64,000 nt of DNA from NCBI GenBank assembly GCA_008711295.1, contig VUYV01000181.1, positions 597,411-661,410 on the forward strand. Direction: 5' to 3'. Shown here piece after piece: positions 47,886-59,330 of this stretch; positions within the stretch are counted from its first letter, which is position 1, and every line of letters starts with the position of its first letter. The notes beneath the pieces were generated by a model that did no database searches, had not been told where the DNA came from, and was given only the letters and a program-made list of their open reading frames with translations. Made by a program: the position numbers and the translations under genes. Origin of the DNA: Anarhynchus alexandrinus (taxonomy: Eukaryota; Chordata; Aves; Charadriiformes; Charadriidae).

Positions 47886-50083
47886 AAGGCTGTTCCTCTC
47901 CAGGGCTCCAGGGAAGAGGTGTGCACCAGCCAACACCAGTTTGAGCCCTGGACGTGAAGCGATGCTGCTCAGTTGTGCTCTTTGGGATCCCCGAAGAGTG
48001 CGGTGATTTAACAAGGACAGGGGAGCACACCTGCCCCTAACAGGCTTTGAAAATTGACTTCAGAAGCACGAAATGGGTCAATAAAAACAAGAAATGAAAT
48101 TGATCTCAGAGGTTGTATATATATGACAATAAATAGCTTCACAGGCCCGAATTCCTGCCTCAGTTGGGAAACTCCCGGCTCTCGGCCAAGTAAATAGGTG
48201 CTGCAGCATATAGAAATGAGGCGACACAGTCAGAGCAGGGGACAGGAGCAGTTGTCAAAGGCAATGGGGACACCGGCTGCTTATACCGTGTGGGTAAACC
48301 AACCCGAGGTGTCCATCATTAAGCCAGGAAAAGAGGTAATAATATATTTGTATTTAATATTTTTACTGCGTGGCAGTATTTTAGATTATAAAATAATGTC
48401 AGAGCAGGGGGTGTATATAATAACTTGTGATAAAAAGCAAAACTGCTGGAAGATTTTTCCCTTATAGGCTTATTTTGTCAAGTATTGTTCCACATTTACT
48501 TTTTTCCCTCTTAAACTAAGAAATAGATCCTCCCTCCCTCTGCATTGTGAGAAGCACCTTTTGAAGACAAGAAAGAAAGAATGGGAATAAAATAGTAAAA
48601 CATAAAATAAACCCTGGAGCCAATGCCTCCACTCCCAAGTGAAAGGAGATTTCAAAAGGAAGAATTTGTAATTTAGATTTCTGAACTGCAGTGAAGAGGA
48701 GCCCCACTACTGACTCCTTCCCAGGGAAGATGCCGCGGCTGTGTTCCTCTGTGATAGAAGATGGTGGTGAGAGAAGATTTGGGAATAAGCCTGAGAACTA
48801 CCGCTTCGCGTACAGCGTGCTGGAGGTGGGACCGCAGAGTCCGAGGGGAGACCCGGAGCAGACCCAGGTGTCAAAGGGTGGTTGTTGCCAGGAGAAAAGT
48901 GGTTTGACCAACATCTCAGGGCCCCAGCCTGGCTGTGGCTCTCAGGTGGCCGCACCTATTGCCAATTGACATAGGACTAGTGTTTTTTCCTGCTTCAGCC
49001 TTCTCCAGCCGTAGAGGACACTTGCTACCTCACATCCTCAGAAGCCTGTGGCCTGAGGGCACTCTTGCTGCTTTCAAAGCCTGACTGTTGACTTCAGTGG
49101 AAACAGGAGGGGGTAATGTGGGCTCGCTTTAATTTTGCAGTAGCTCAGGGATCCTTCATCTTCTCAGGTCGTGAGTTTGCAGTGCCCACCTCCCGTCTTT
49201 GTCGCTGCCAAGGACCACGGGCCTTACTCTGCTCCCGCAGAAGCACTCAGTCAGCACAGCAAGGTGAACCGCATGCGCTGATTGTAATTTGGATGAGAAA
49301 TGAACTGCAATAAGATCCCCACCACCACCAGCAGCCCCCTACGGCTCAAAGATATTTGAGTGAGAGCGGCACTGAACAAGGGGAAAATATAATAACGGGG
49401 GCCTTGCTGGATGCTCTCCACCCCCTCACCCCACGACTGTTTATTAAAGGTGAATTCCTGAGGGCGTTTGGAATCTACCTCTCACTAGCAGAGATAATAA
49501 CATTGAAAGCTTTGATGAGACCAGCCTGAGCTTCCAAATTTCTGAATCTATATGAGTTTTTGAACTCCTGAGGGGTTAATATATCCAGGTGAGAGAGTGG
49601 ACAACTAACCTGTATCTGTCAACCACTCAGATCACCACAGTCGGAGCTACAGGAGATGATGCAGATCACAGGACATCCCCTCTCACACTCCTTCGGCTCC
49701 TTCCAGCCCCCTGTGTGGACCTGCAGCCCTGCTTCCAAGGTGGAAATAACAGCAGCAGAGTTGGGTGTGCTCTAGAACGAGTATGCCCTCCTCTAACATC
49801 TCCTCCTGCCTCCAGGGTCCCAGGGCTGCTGCCTCTTTCATCCTGCCCTCACTACAGCCCAGTTTCCGGCACTCAGTATTTTGGAAACCAGGTGATTTCT
49901 GGCATATCAAGAGAGAGATTTGACCCACACCGTCAGTGGCAAGTTTAAAGACACATCAGTTGAAACTGGGAACCACTGAAAGTGGCTTTGTCTCACAATG
50001 GGACACTTCTATGGCTCTAGGAGCCCCTGTAATTTGAAGAATACAGGGACCACGAAAACTTCCAAGCACAAGACATGTTAATT

Positions 50084-50102
50084 TGTGTGTGTGTGTGTGT
50101 GT
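50084..50102 (+). repeat. (TG)n microsatellite
   Basis: Nine uninterrupted TG units. Confidence 0.95.
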
Positions 50103-50508
50103 CAGCATTTATGGTTTGAAATGGAAAGAAATTGTTTCACAGCTCAGTGAGAACTGGTGCCTGGACACAGAAAGACAAGAAGATGACAAGCATCCGTTTT
50201 CTTGGACCTCCTGAGTCTGATTTGGGTCACCTTTGAGACAAACAGTCAATTAATAAATCCCTCCAGAACCTGGGACTGAAATCCTCAGAAGAACACAACC
50301 AAACGAGCTCATGCAGAAGCAGGACAGAAGGAGGGACTTTGCCAGCCGTTCGCAACATGAACTTTGTGTAATTACCAGGCGCCGTAAATGAAGCAAAGCC
50401 AACATGACAGCCACAGCTGGATTGTCTTCTTTGCTGAGCTTTGTCTCCTTCTGACCAAGTGCAGACATCAGCATCCCTTCCCTTTCTGGGTACCAGATGC
50501 ATCTTTGA

Positions 50509-50519
50509 CCCCCCCCCCC
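50509..50519 (+). repeat. 11-base C homopolymer
   Basis: A run of C after tttga. Its length is prone to sequencing error. Confidence 0.9.
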
Positions 50520-52849
50520 GACTAGCCCAGCTCAGGCCTGGCCTCTTTTTTATGCTCACCAGCCTTTTGCAAAACAGACGTCTCTGCCCATTTGTGGTGA
50601 CCTTTGCTGAGCCACCCTGGCACTAAGCAGCCAAAGGCTTCTGCTGACCTTGGGTGACTGCTTCTTCTTTCCAATCCTGTTATCGCTCTCTGCTGGATTG
50701 CCTGCTGCTGCAGAGCTCCCTTCATGTCAAGCAGAAAAAATGGATCGGGTGGAAATGTAGGAAAATAAATTCACAGGCTATTATGATGGAAAGAGTTTAG
50801 CCCCAGTGAACTTTGCCATCCAGCACATAACAGGAGTCTGTGGTGTCTTGGGTGCCTCCTCACTGCTCCTCCGCACAGAGCGCTGAGAACTGGTAACTCT
50901 GCACACCCTCTGTTCACACGGCCGGCTTCCAGCCCACCCCGCAAAAAGCAGGGTGAGTGGGAAAGCCCAGCTTTGGCTGCTGTGTTCTCCTTTCTGAATG
51001 CATACAGAGCCTTAACAACCCTTCCAGTGGCACGATATATCTCCCCCTTCCTCCTCCCCCTTCTCTGTACCCATTCCTTTGTCCCAAAACCTTTCCACAG
51101 CTCTCCATGTGCCAAGCAGTCCTCTATACAGCTTTCTGTTCCCTGCCAAACTTCTCGTATAGGAACTTCAAACCGTTCCCTGTGTGAAACCATTCCAACT
51201 TGGAGGTCTCCTCGCTCCAATCTGCAGACGTGCCAATCCCAGGATGTCAACGGTCGTTTTCATCAACTTTATTCCTCCATCCTCACTCGCTGCTGTGGGG
51301 AAGTTCACTGTACTCCAGTGGCTCTCCTTCCCTTTGTTGGAGCTGGCGGTGCCTGGCGTGGTCTGTGGGCAGTGGAGGGATGATACGAGTGCCTGAATGG
51401 GACCTGGAGCTGAGGGTGAAGCTCCACAGAAGCACACTGGATGCGCAGCCCTGGAGAGGGAGAGGGAAAGCATAAAACCAAAGTGAAAAACTGCATTTGG
51501 GGCAACTGCAGGAATTGCTGAGAGGCAGCCAGTGATGGCAATAATTGAAGCTTAGGATCGTCAGTGCAGTCCTCATTTGTGCTGATTTCTTCCTTTCTTT
51601 TCCATGCTTTCCTGCTTCCCCCTTGATCTGTCCTGTGAAGTCTGTGTGTGCGTGTGTGTCCCCTGAGTTCCAACCTGACAGCCCCTGATGACGGGTTGCT
51701 GATCCCATGAATCACAGAGCTCTTAAGCCCTTTCTCATCCCTTCCAAACACATCCCTTCACTCCGGATGATGCAGTGAGCTTCTTACATATCTCTCAGTT
51801 GCCTGGTTACCAGGTTAACACTGATGACAAATGCCGGATGACAGTTTGTTTAACGCTGCTTGCTCCGTGATCTGGGCTCCAGCCTTCTCCCTTCCTAACC
51901 TCCTGCAGTGTCGAGCCTTCAGATGCTCCTGCTCACAGTGCCTCTTTCCAGTCACTAGCCTCCCCCATCCTACGTTCAGTCTGGTCTATCCTGTCATCTC
52001 CAGTGTCCTCTGACTGAATTACCTTGTCACGTCCTTACAGACCAGCTGCCCCAGGATCCCTCCAAAAAAATTCCATGATTTAATGCCTCCGTTCCGAAGA
52101 AGGCTGTTTCAGGAAAGACCAATGCTTTTCCTCTCCCCCTGCCCTAGAGAGAAGATATATCCATATATCATTGACCCTCTACCTCATAAGCTCTCAGACT
52201 TGAGGAGAGATGGCTATCTTTGTGCGTTCACATATGACCTCATATAACAGGATACAGTCTTACTGTTGCAACTGTATTATAAAGGAGTAATATTAGTAAT
52301 AATGCGCATAACAACTGCCAAACCTCTCCTTCCATCATTCATATGCAGATGATGCCCTTTGAAACACAGACCACCTCTCTTTTATGTATTTATAGTGTTG
52401 AGCACAATGTAGCTCCTACGTGTGTTCCCATAATGCAAATAAAAGATATCTTTAAACCTAGATTTCCTTCTATCTTGAAAATGAGGAAGGGCTTTCATAT
52501 TACTTAGTTTTATCTTCTTCCTGTGTTCTTGTCCATAGTAGCATCATTGGAGCTGCTGAGTGAGCGCATCTGATTTTCTAACCCCAGAACTACTTCGCAG
52601 AGAAGATGACTCCAATCATTAAAGTCTCCCCGAGCCCGGCCCACTGTCATCCTCTTGTACCTCTAACACTTCAGAGCGTCTTTCTCCTCTAAGCTAAAAT
52701 GGGACATTAGTCATCTCACAGCCAAAAGCGCTCTACAACTGAGTGGTCTTTTGGAGAGAGGTGTCTCAGAGGCTGTATGAGAGGCATTTGTCCAGCTGGC
52801 AAAGAGACTGACCAAAATGTATTTTATTCTTCCAGCGCTGGAGCCCAGA

Positions 52850-53030
52850 GCTTTTGGATGAATATGTGCTTAACTATTTATAATTGACCTTTGCACAAAA
52901 GCACATGAAATTTTTATAGCCTAAAGCCTCATTTATTAACTTTACTGGAGTGTAAAATATTGCTGTTTGCTATAAATTTGTACCAGGACAAACAATATAT
53001 ATGCTAATTAGCGGCTGTGCAGCCATTCGG
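52850..53030. promoter_or_regulatory. AT-rich candidate conserved regulatory element
   Basis: The stretch is free of repeats and rich in TAAT, TTTAT and CAAA words. It contains the perfect palindrome GCTAATTAGC at 53003-53012, a homeodomain-type site preceded by an ATGCTAAT octamer-like word. Such composition is common in developmental conserved non-coding elements. Conservation cannot be judged from one sequence. Confidence 0.3.
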
Positions 53031-53289
53031 GGGCGTATGTGCTCACCAGTCATTTCCAACAGGCAACAGAGAAGAATGGAATAGACAAATGACAATTGAG
53101 TAGTTTGATACTCTCTGTTCAAACAGTGAAGTCTGAAGAGGTGAATTAATGGTGTTCATTATAACAAGTCCATTTCCTTTTCATTTCCTTTATAAATTAG
53201 TCCAGGTAACATGCTGTGTCCCTGAGAGAGCCGATCAGAGGCAACCTGCTGAGATGCACCTGCAAAACCCATCACTCCGGAGTTCTTTC

Positions 53290-53520
53290 ATCACTCCTTA
53301 CTCAGCTTTCCCCTTCCTTCAGCCCACCCATTCATCTTCTCCATCTTGTCTCCTCCATCTGCACTTTTTCCTTTTAGCCTTTCCCCTATTTTTGTTTTTG
53401 CATTACTTTCAGTTTTTCCCTTTTTGCTCCTGTCCCTCTTCTTTTTTTCCCTTTTTCCCCTCGCCTCTTCTTCGTATTGTCTCTTGGTTCTTTTTTCTCC
53501 CCGGTACCTTTTTCTCACCA
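53290..53520 (+). repeat. Long pyrimidine-rich tract
   Basis: About 230 bases of T- and C-rich sequence on the + strand. The minus-strand frame reads as R/K/E-rich for that reason. Confidence 0.75.
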
Positions 53521-54656
53521 TATATTATCCTATTAGTACTTTCGGGATCTCATTGCTATATTTTAACTTTGGATCATAGAAGGGCACATATCCCTAAGGC
53601 TCATCAAAACTCAGTATGAAAGACAACCACAGGGGAAAAAAAAAGGAGAGAAGGAGAGTGAGGTCTTCATGTGGCTGAACCAGTTATTTCATGGTTGGTT
53701 GGCTTTTGGTAGCAAAGAACTACGGTTGTAGAGATAATAAAAGGAGCTTGTTGGAAACACCTCAAATGGTCCAGGAACTGCAGCTGCATCTGAAGGTCTC
53801 CCATTCCTGTGTTTGTCACAGGTATATCAGTATATACAGGCTGGAAAGATGAGTGGGAACCCACTAGCAATGAATGTGATTGCTCTCAGTAGTTGTTCGG
53901 GGATGGAGAAATGGGAGATGAATGCCATTTTAAGGCTGGGTGGTTGGAAAAGCTTGTCATGGATCTGCAATGATGCTCCTTAGAAGGCATCCTTCCTCTT
54001 CTCCCATTTCCCTGCACCCTCCAGGTCACTGTCTACAGGATGTAACAAGCAGCCGGGACACTCGAATGGGGAAGACCAAAAATTATAACAGTGCTCAATC
54101 ATCTGTGGGAACAGCAGAAGTCAGAAGGGGCACAGGGACACCAGCAAGGAAGACCCAAACATAATAAACCCACTAAAAATCGTATACGTACTTCCCTTGG
54201 ACTCAGGTTTGGGATGTCGGTTTCCGTGGAATTCAGACCATTTAAAGAATCCAATTGAGTTCATCGAATTGTGGGAAATTGTTAGAGATTTTCCATCAAA
54301 ATATTTGCAAAGAAGTTATTTGGTTTCTATCAAAACAAAAAAAAAAAGACTCAAAAATATCATCATCACAGAAATTGCTTCAAATTTTTCCTTTGAAGTA
54401 GACAGGTATAAGCCCTACTCTGAAGCCCGTGGGAGAGAATAATGTGCCCCAAAATATCATTATCATGAGGCAAATTGACATATCTGGAGGATTTTAACTT
54501 AAAATAAAATTTTTAGCATTTCCAAACTATCCTTTAACTATTTTGCAACAAAAGTACATTTATGTTTAACTTTTTCTGCCATCAATCCTATTGATATATT
54601 GAAATATCTTAGCTGGACAGAACTCTGCATGTGAATCAGATCTGTATTCTGTTATA

Positions 54657-54698
54657 AATCATAGAATCATAGAATGGTTTAGGTTGGAAAGGACCTAA
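54657..54698 (-). mobile_element. CR1 LINE 3'-end fragment, minus orientation
   Basis: Only the terminal repeat complement (aatcatagaatcatagaatgg) and the next 18 bases (ttaggttggaaaggacct) remain. It is a very short, well-matched insertion, where the element was almost completely 5'-truncated. Confidence 0.85.
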
Positions 54699-57600
54699 TG
54701 TTAAATAAAAATATTTCCCTAAACCAACAAACTTTCTGCTTCCTGAGGAACTACATAAACCCTGCTGTGAAGTTGTCCTTGGATATTTGTAAAGGTAAAT
54801 AAACAACAAAATACTTCATTAACAAAACAGTTGTGTAAAAAAAAAAATCAGTTCATCGATGTCTTTGAGTTTACAAAAATTAAAAGAAAAAGTTTCCTTT
54901 AATGATTTTTTTTTGTATTTTTCCTCATTAATTTTAACAAATTTTAAATGAACGCAATAATGTACCATAAGCTCCAGGGTTTTACAGTTCTAACAGAAAC
55001 ACTTTGCTGAAACCACAGGCTTTGCTTTCTTCTCATTTAAAGACAGACTTTCCGATAAAGAATAAGATTGGGTTTAAGAAGAAAATCATGCCAATGAGGA
55101 TATGTTGTTTGGGGTTGAAATCTCTATTGCTATCACAGATTCTTTTTTTTTTTTTAATGTAAAACAAAAACCAGGCGTCCCCTCCATACCTCAGTTTACC
55201 CATGGAAGAAGGGAGGACGTGGCATTGCTCTGACATACCTGAAGCAGAGGCAACTTTGGATGGATTTTCTTTCAAATGTCGTTTTTTGGGGGGAAGTGAG
55301 AGGACAGGCCTGGAGGGATTTATTCCTATTTTAGTCTAATCTCAGCCCAGCTGAGCAGAAGCATGGTCTGGGTGGTTTGCCAAGGTGGAGGGCCACTCCA
55401 TCCCCAGGCTGCACCAATGCCAAGGCTTCAAGCCGCACACGCGGTTTGGTTCAGGATGGAGCGGTAAGGGAAAGTGTCAGCGTGAGCAGAGATAACAGTG
55501 TTCAAACACCCACTGCCTTCAGAGATTATTTTTTAAATTGCTGATCGTGAGAAAAATTATGGGCCAAATTGTCTGCTTATGTAGCTCATCTCAGCTCCAA
55601 CAGAGTTATAGTGGGAGATACATCGACTGTATCCAGAGCGCGCCCAGCTTTCCGTGTTCAAACAGCATGAGAATAGCTGAAAAAATGCATGAGGTTTTTA
55701 TAAGCACATTTTGAATTCTTGTTTATGTGTCTTCTCTATTTTAAATCTTTAGGATATGCTGGGATCACGGGGTAGGGGAGCTGTGGTTTTGTTTTTGTTT
55801 CTCCGCCTGCATCTACAGAAAAAAAGCACTACATGTTTTATTAAAAAAAAAGAAAAGAGTATTCCTTAATAATTGTCTCCAAGAACTGGGCATTAACCTG
55901 AAAGACCAAAGAAAGCTGGCGCCATTGTACAGTGGGGTGAAGGAGGAGATGTCTGGGATTTTTGTATACAGGGCAGTGGCATGTAAGTACGTTCCTATTG
56001 ATCCTCAGTACCACGCATGCTTTCGCCAGCTTCCGCTCATTGGCACTCCGTTTTACATGAAAGTAAGCTGGAGATCTCTGTGATTTTACTGGCACGTCTC
56101 CTTCTCACAGCCTCAGAAGGGAGATGAATAGTTAATGACCCAGATTCTTACTTTCATCAACCGTTGGACCAGCCCCAGTCAGAGAGGTGGACCTGGCAAC
56201 CCCAGCCCCTTCATCACGTCATCGACGTGGTATTGTCCGCTACATTAAATTCATCAATAAAGAATTTAAAAGATCTTCTTCCCATCCTTTTTATTGTCAT
56301 ATAGGAACTGCATTATTCACGTGTCCAGATGTTTAAGCATAAACTGAGCTTTATGATCACTTCAACTCCATTTTTTAGGCAAACAGTATATCAGTGAAGG
56401 CATCATCATAAAAATATTGACCCAGTTCATACCTGGCATAAAACGCCATTGATTTCAGTGGGGTGGTGGAATTTCGCTTACGGCTATAAACACTTCCCAT
56501 GAAGTCCTGTTCAACAAAGCATCTGCAAAAAACTCCTTCCTCACATCTTACATTATCACGGTGTGGTGGCGAAGCCATTAGGGCATTTTCCCTGTGGTGT
56601 CGAAACTGCTCATTCAAATCTCTCTCCAGCCTTATGCAACCCCCCTGCTTCACCTCTTCCTGGGGCGACAGGGCTGGAATTGGGGACGGGGAGGGTGCAA
56701 CGGACCTGGCACGCAGGCACAGGGGAGGCTCCTCCAGCACAGCTCCCTTAGCCCTGCTCCTGCGCTGTGGATGCCACATTCATACCCTGCACCGGGGGCA
56801 GCTAAACACAATGCCGACTGCTTTGTCACCTGCTTTCAGTTGCAGAAAATGGCCTTTATACGTAGTTTTATCCCCAGTCAAATTAATAATGATGAAGATT
56901 GGAGCGGCTCCGCCAGCTTCGGAGCTGGATGGCTTTTCTGGATCACATTCAGCGCCAACACGCCTGGCAGCAGCGGCCAGGTTTTCACTGTCGTGAGTGG
57001 AGGGGCCGCTTGCCTTGACTCGTCCCGCACAACGGTTTTGCTGCCACTGCTAATATTTGAACAATGTGTTTGCCAATTACGTTAATACAAACAAGTCCCC
57101 CGGATCCCACGGAAGAGGCTGGGCAGACCCGAAGTGAAAGAGATACTGGCGGTCTGGCGGCTCCGCGGGGACGCGCGCTAGGGAAAGGCAGAGGCAAGAC
57201 AAGGACAAGACAGAGTAGCGAGTTTTCAGCCAGAAGGCACGGCGTGGCTTAGCCAGGCTTAGCTTGGCTACGTGACGGGTGACTCCCAAAACTCAGGCTG
57301 GGCTGCAGACAGATGGATGGGGTATCAGAGACACCCGGCTTGTGAAGTGCCTTCCAGGAGTCAAACATCAACTGCGCTCCTTTGATTTCTCCAGTCACAT
57401 CCTTTCTCAAATTGAATTTGTCCAGGTGAAACGTGAAGATATTTTACACTTATTTTCCATCTCTAAGTGATCTGCTCTAGTGCCAGAAGTTGACATCCTT
57501 TTGCCTCTCTTAGCTCCTTTCTTGATTAACCTGTCCTCATAACCACTCAGCTGTGCCCGGTTTCCCCCACTACAACCTGCCGTAAGGCCCTGCTGCTCTG

Positions 57601-58827
57601 TTGACCTCTAGTTTAAATAATCAGAAACTCCTTATCCATGAGGAAAATGTCATCCGTGAGTGCTGAGAGCGTGAGCTCAAGGAAAAAAAAGTTCCTCCAG
57701 GACTTCCACGGGGAAGGAGTTGAAGCATCTGGGCCAGAGAGAGGGCAGCATGAACTGGGGAATGAGGCCGTGCGCGGCAGGCTGGCGGACGGCAACCTCT
57801 GTCTTTGTTACCTCAGTGTCCCCACCTCAACGGACAAGGCCAGCGGGAGTTATGCTCCTCTTTCCAAGGACATTGTGTTTCCAGCTCCCTTCCTCCTCCG
57901 ATCAGAGCCGAAATCAGAACGCAGCCCTGGGAAGCGGCGAGAGCTTTAGCGCGCCGCGATCCTTCCCGTCCCTGCACGCACACGTGCGTGCCCACACGCG
58001 CATCCTCACGCTGGGAACCGGCCCACACCTTGCCACTGCTGTTCTTGTGAAACGGAAAATACTGCACAGCTGGTTTAATAGCCTTTAAAAGTCCCATTTG
58101 GAGCTCTTCAGGAGCTAAGCTTCATCGTTACAGATAAGCTCATGAAGCTGTCATCATTAACTGCCACCCACGGCCACCACAGCGCCGAGGTCACGTCTCC
58201 AGGAAGGGGAAGGCCAGTTTCACCCGGGCTCCATCCCACAGCTGGGGATGTTGTCAGCACCCCTCTTTATCCCCGAGACAGCACTGTTGGCTTCTCTGAA
58301 CTAGCATAAAGTCCTCCTGCTGCCCCAAAGTTCGTGGTCTCCCTGTTCTTGTTTCAGTGCCAAATGCCCACCTGTCTCCAGCCATTTCCTAAATTACGCC
58401 GGAGCAGCCTCCGTTCGTTTCCTTCTGAACCTGCTCCAATATTGTGGGTTTGAAAGTTCACCTCCAGCCTGGCCATTATTGGCTTTACCTTCCACTTAGG
58501 AGCAACTGTGAAAAACACGAGCAGAGCGAGGCAAGCGAGAGTCCTGAGAAAGAATAAACAAATTAAATGCCAGCTGAGCTCTGAAAGGCGTTTTCTAGCC
58601 CAAATAGAAAACACAGCTTGCCCTTTCAGTTTAGATCAGAAATAGGTGGCTATTGCTTTTCTTTTGCTTTTTTTACCTTCTTTTTTTCCTTTTTTCCTTT
58701 TAATGAGTCATCCTTAAGAAACCCGGCAAGGTGGCTGCGGAAGGGATAGACGGAGGTGAAATTACAGCAAAGTGACAAACTCAAATGAAGAGAGTACCAG
58801 GATCTGGCAGGCTGTCCCTGTCCATGG
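54699..58827. other. Non-genic DNA
   Basis: No gene or clear transposon. It is AT-rich at 54840-55180, and CpG-rich patches lie near 57090-57180 and 57930-58020. The frames at 56499-57085 on both strands overlap each other and show no domain. Confidence 0.7.
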
Positions 58828-59330
58828 CATTACTCCTCCCTCAAGTGAATTCTTCTTGCCAGTCTTTCCCCTTGGCTGTCCTCCTCTCCCCGGCTCTCCT
58901 CTCTCCATAAATCAATCTTGCATCTCTGGGCTTCGGTCCTACATCCTTTAACCCTCTTCTCTGCCTCAGGCCCATGCTTCTGGTTCTCTCTAGCATCCCT
59001 GTGCGGCTTTTCTTTCTTCAAAATCCTCAGTTCCCGTCCTTCTCTCGGTCCCCAAGATACCCCATTCCTTCCCTACACTATCCACGTTTAGCAGCAACAT
59101 CGTGGATTTGGCAGTTTTGCCTTTGCATTGAGGCCCTTCAGACACTCCCTCCGACCGCTCATTTAACCCCCTGACTCTCTTTTCTGTCATTATAATGGTT
59201 TCTTCCCCGTTTTCATCTCACCCAGGCTCCCCTTCACTTTTAGCCCATGCTCCTCCCCCTGTGAGCCGCCCTTTGCTGCAGCTTTCCCCCTTTCAGCCTC
59301 TCAGTCTCAATCTTTTCTCTATTCCAGAGT
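58828..59330 (+). repeat. Long pyrimidine-rich tract
   Basis: About 500 bases dominated by C and T on the + strand, less pure than the earlier tracts. Confidence 0.65.

Larger units (their letters stand above)
46158..54655. other. Non-genic DNA
   Basis: No gene is recognisable. It includes pyrimidine-rich tracts (47580-47885 and 53290-53520, and a milder one through 50960-52160), a TG repeat, an 11-base C run and an AT-rich candidate regulatory stretch (52850-53030). The 159-codon minus-strand frame at 50771-51250 lies opposite pyrimidine-rich DNA and has no domain. Confidence 0.7.

Noticed and set aside
50771..51250. 159-codon minus-strand open frame
   Set aside because: Antisense of a pyrimidine-rich stretch. 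No domain, signal peptide or splice support.
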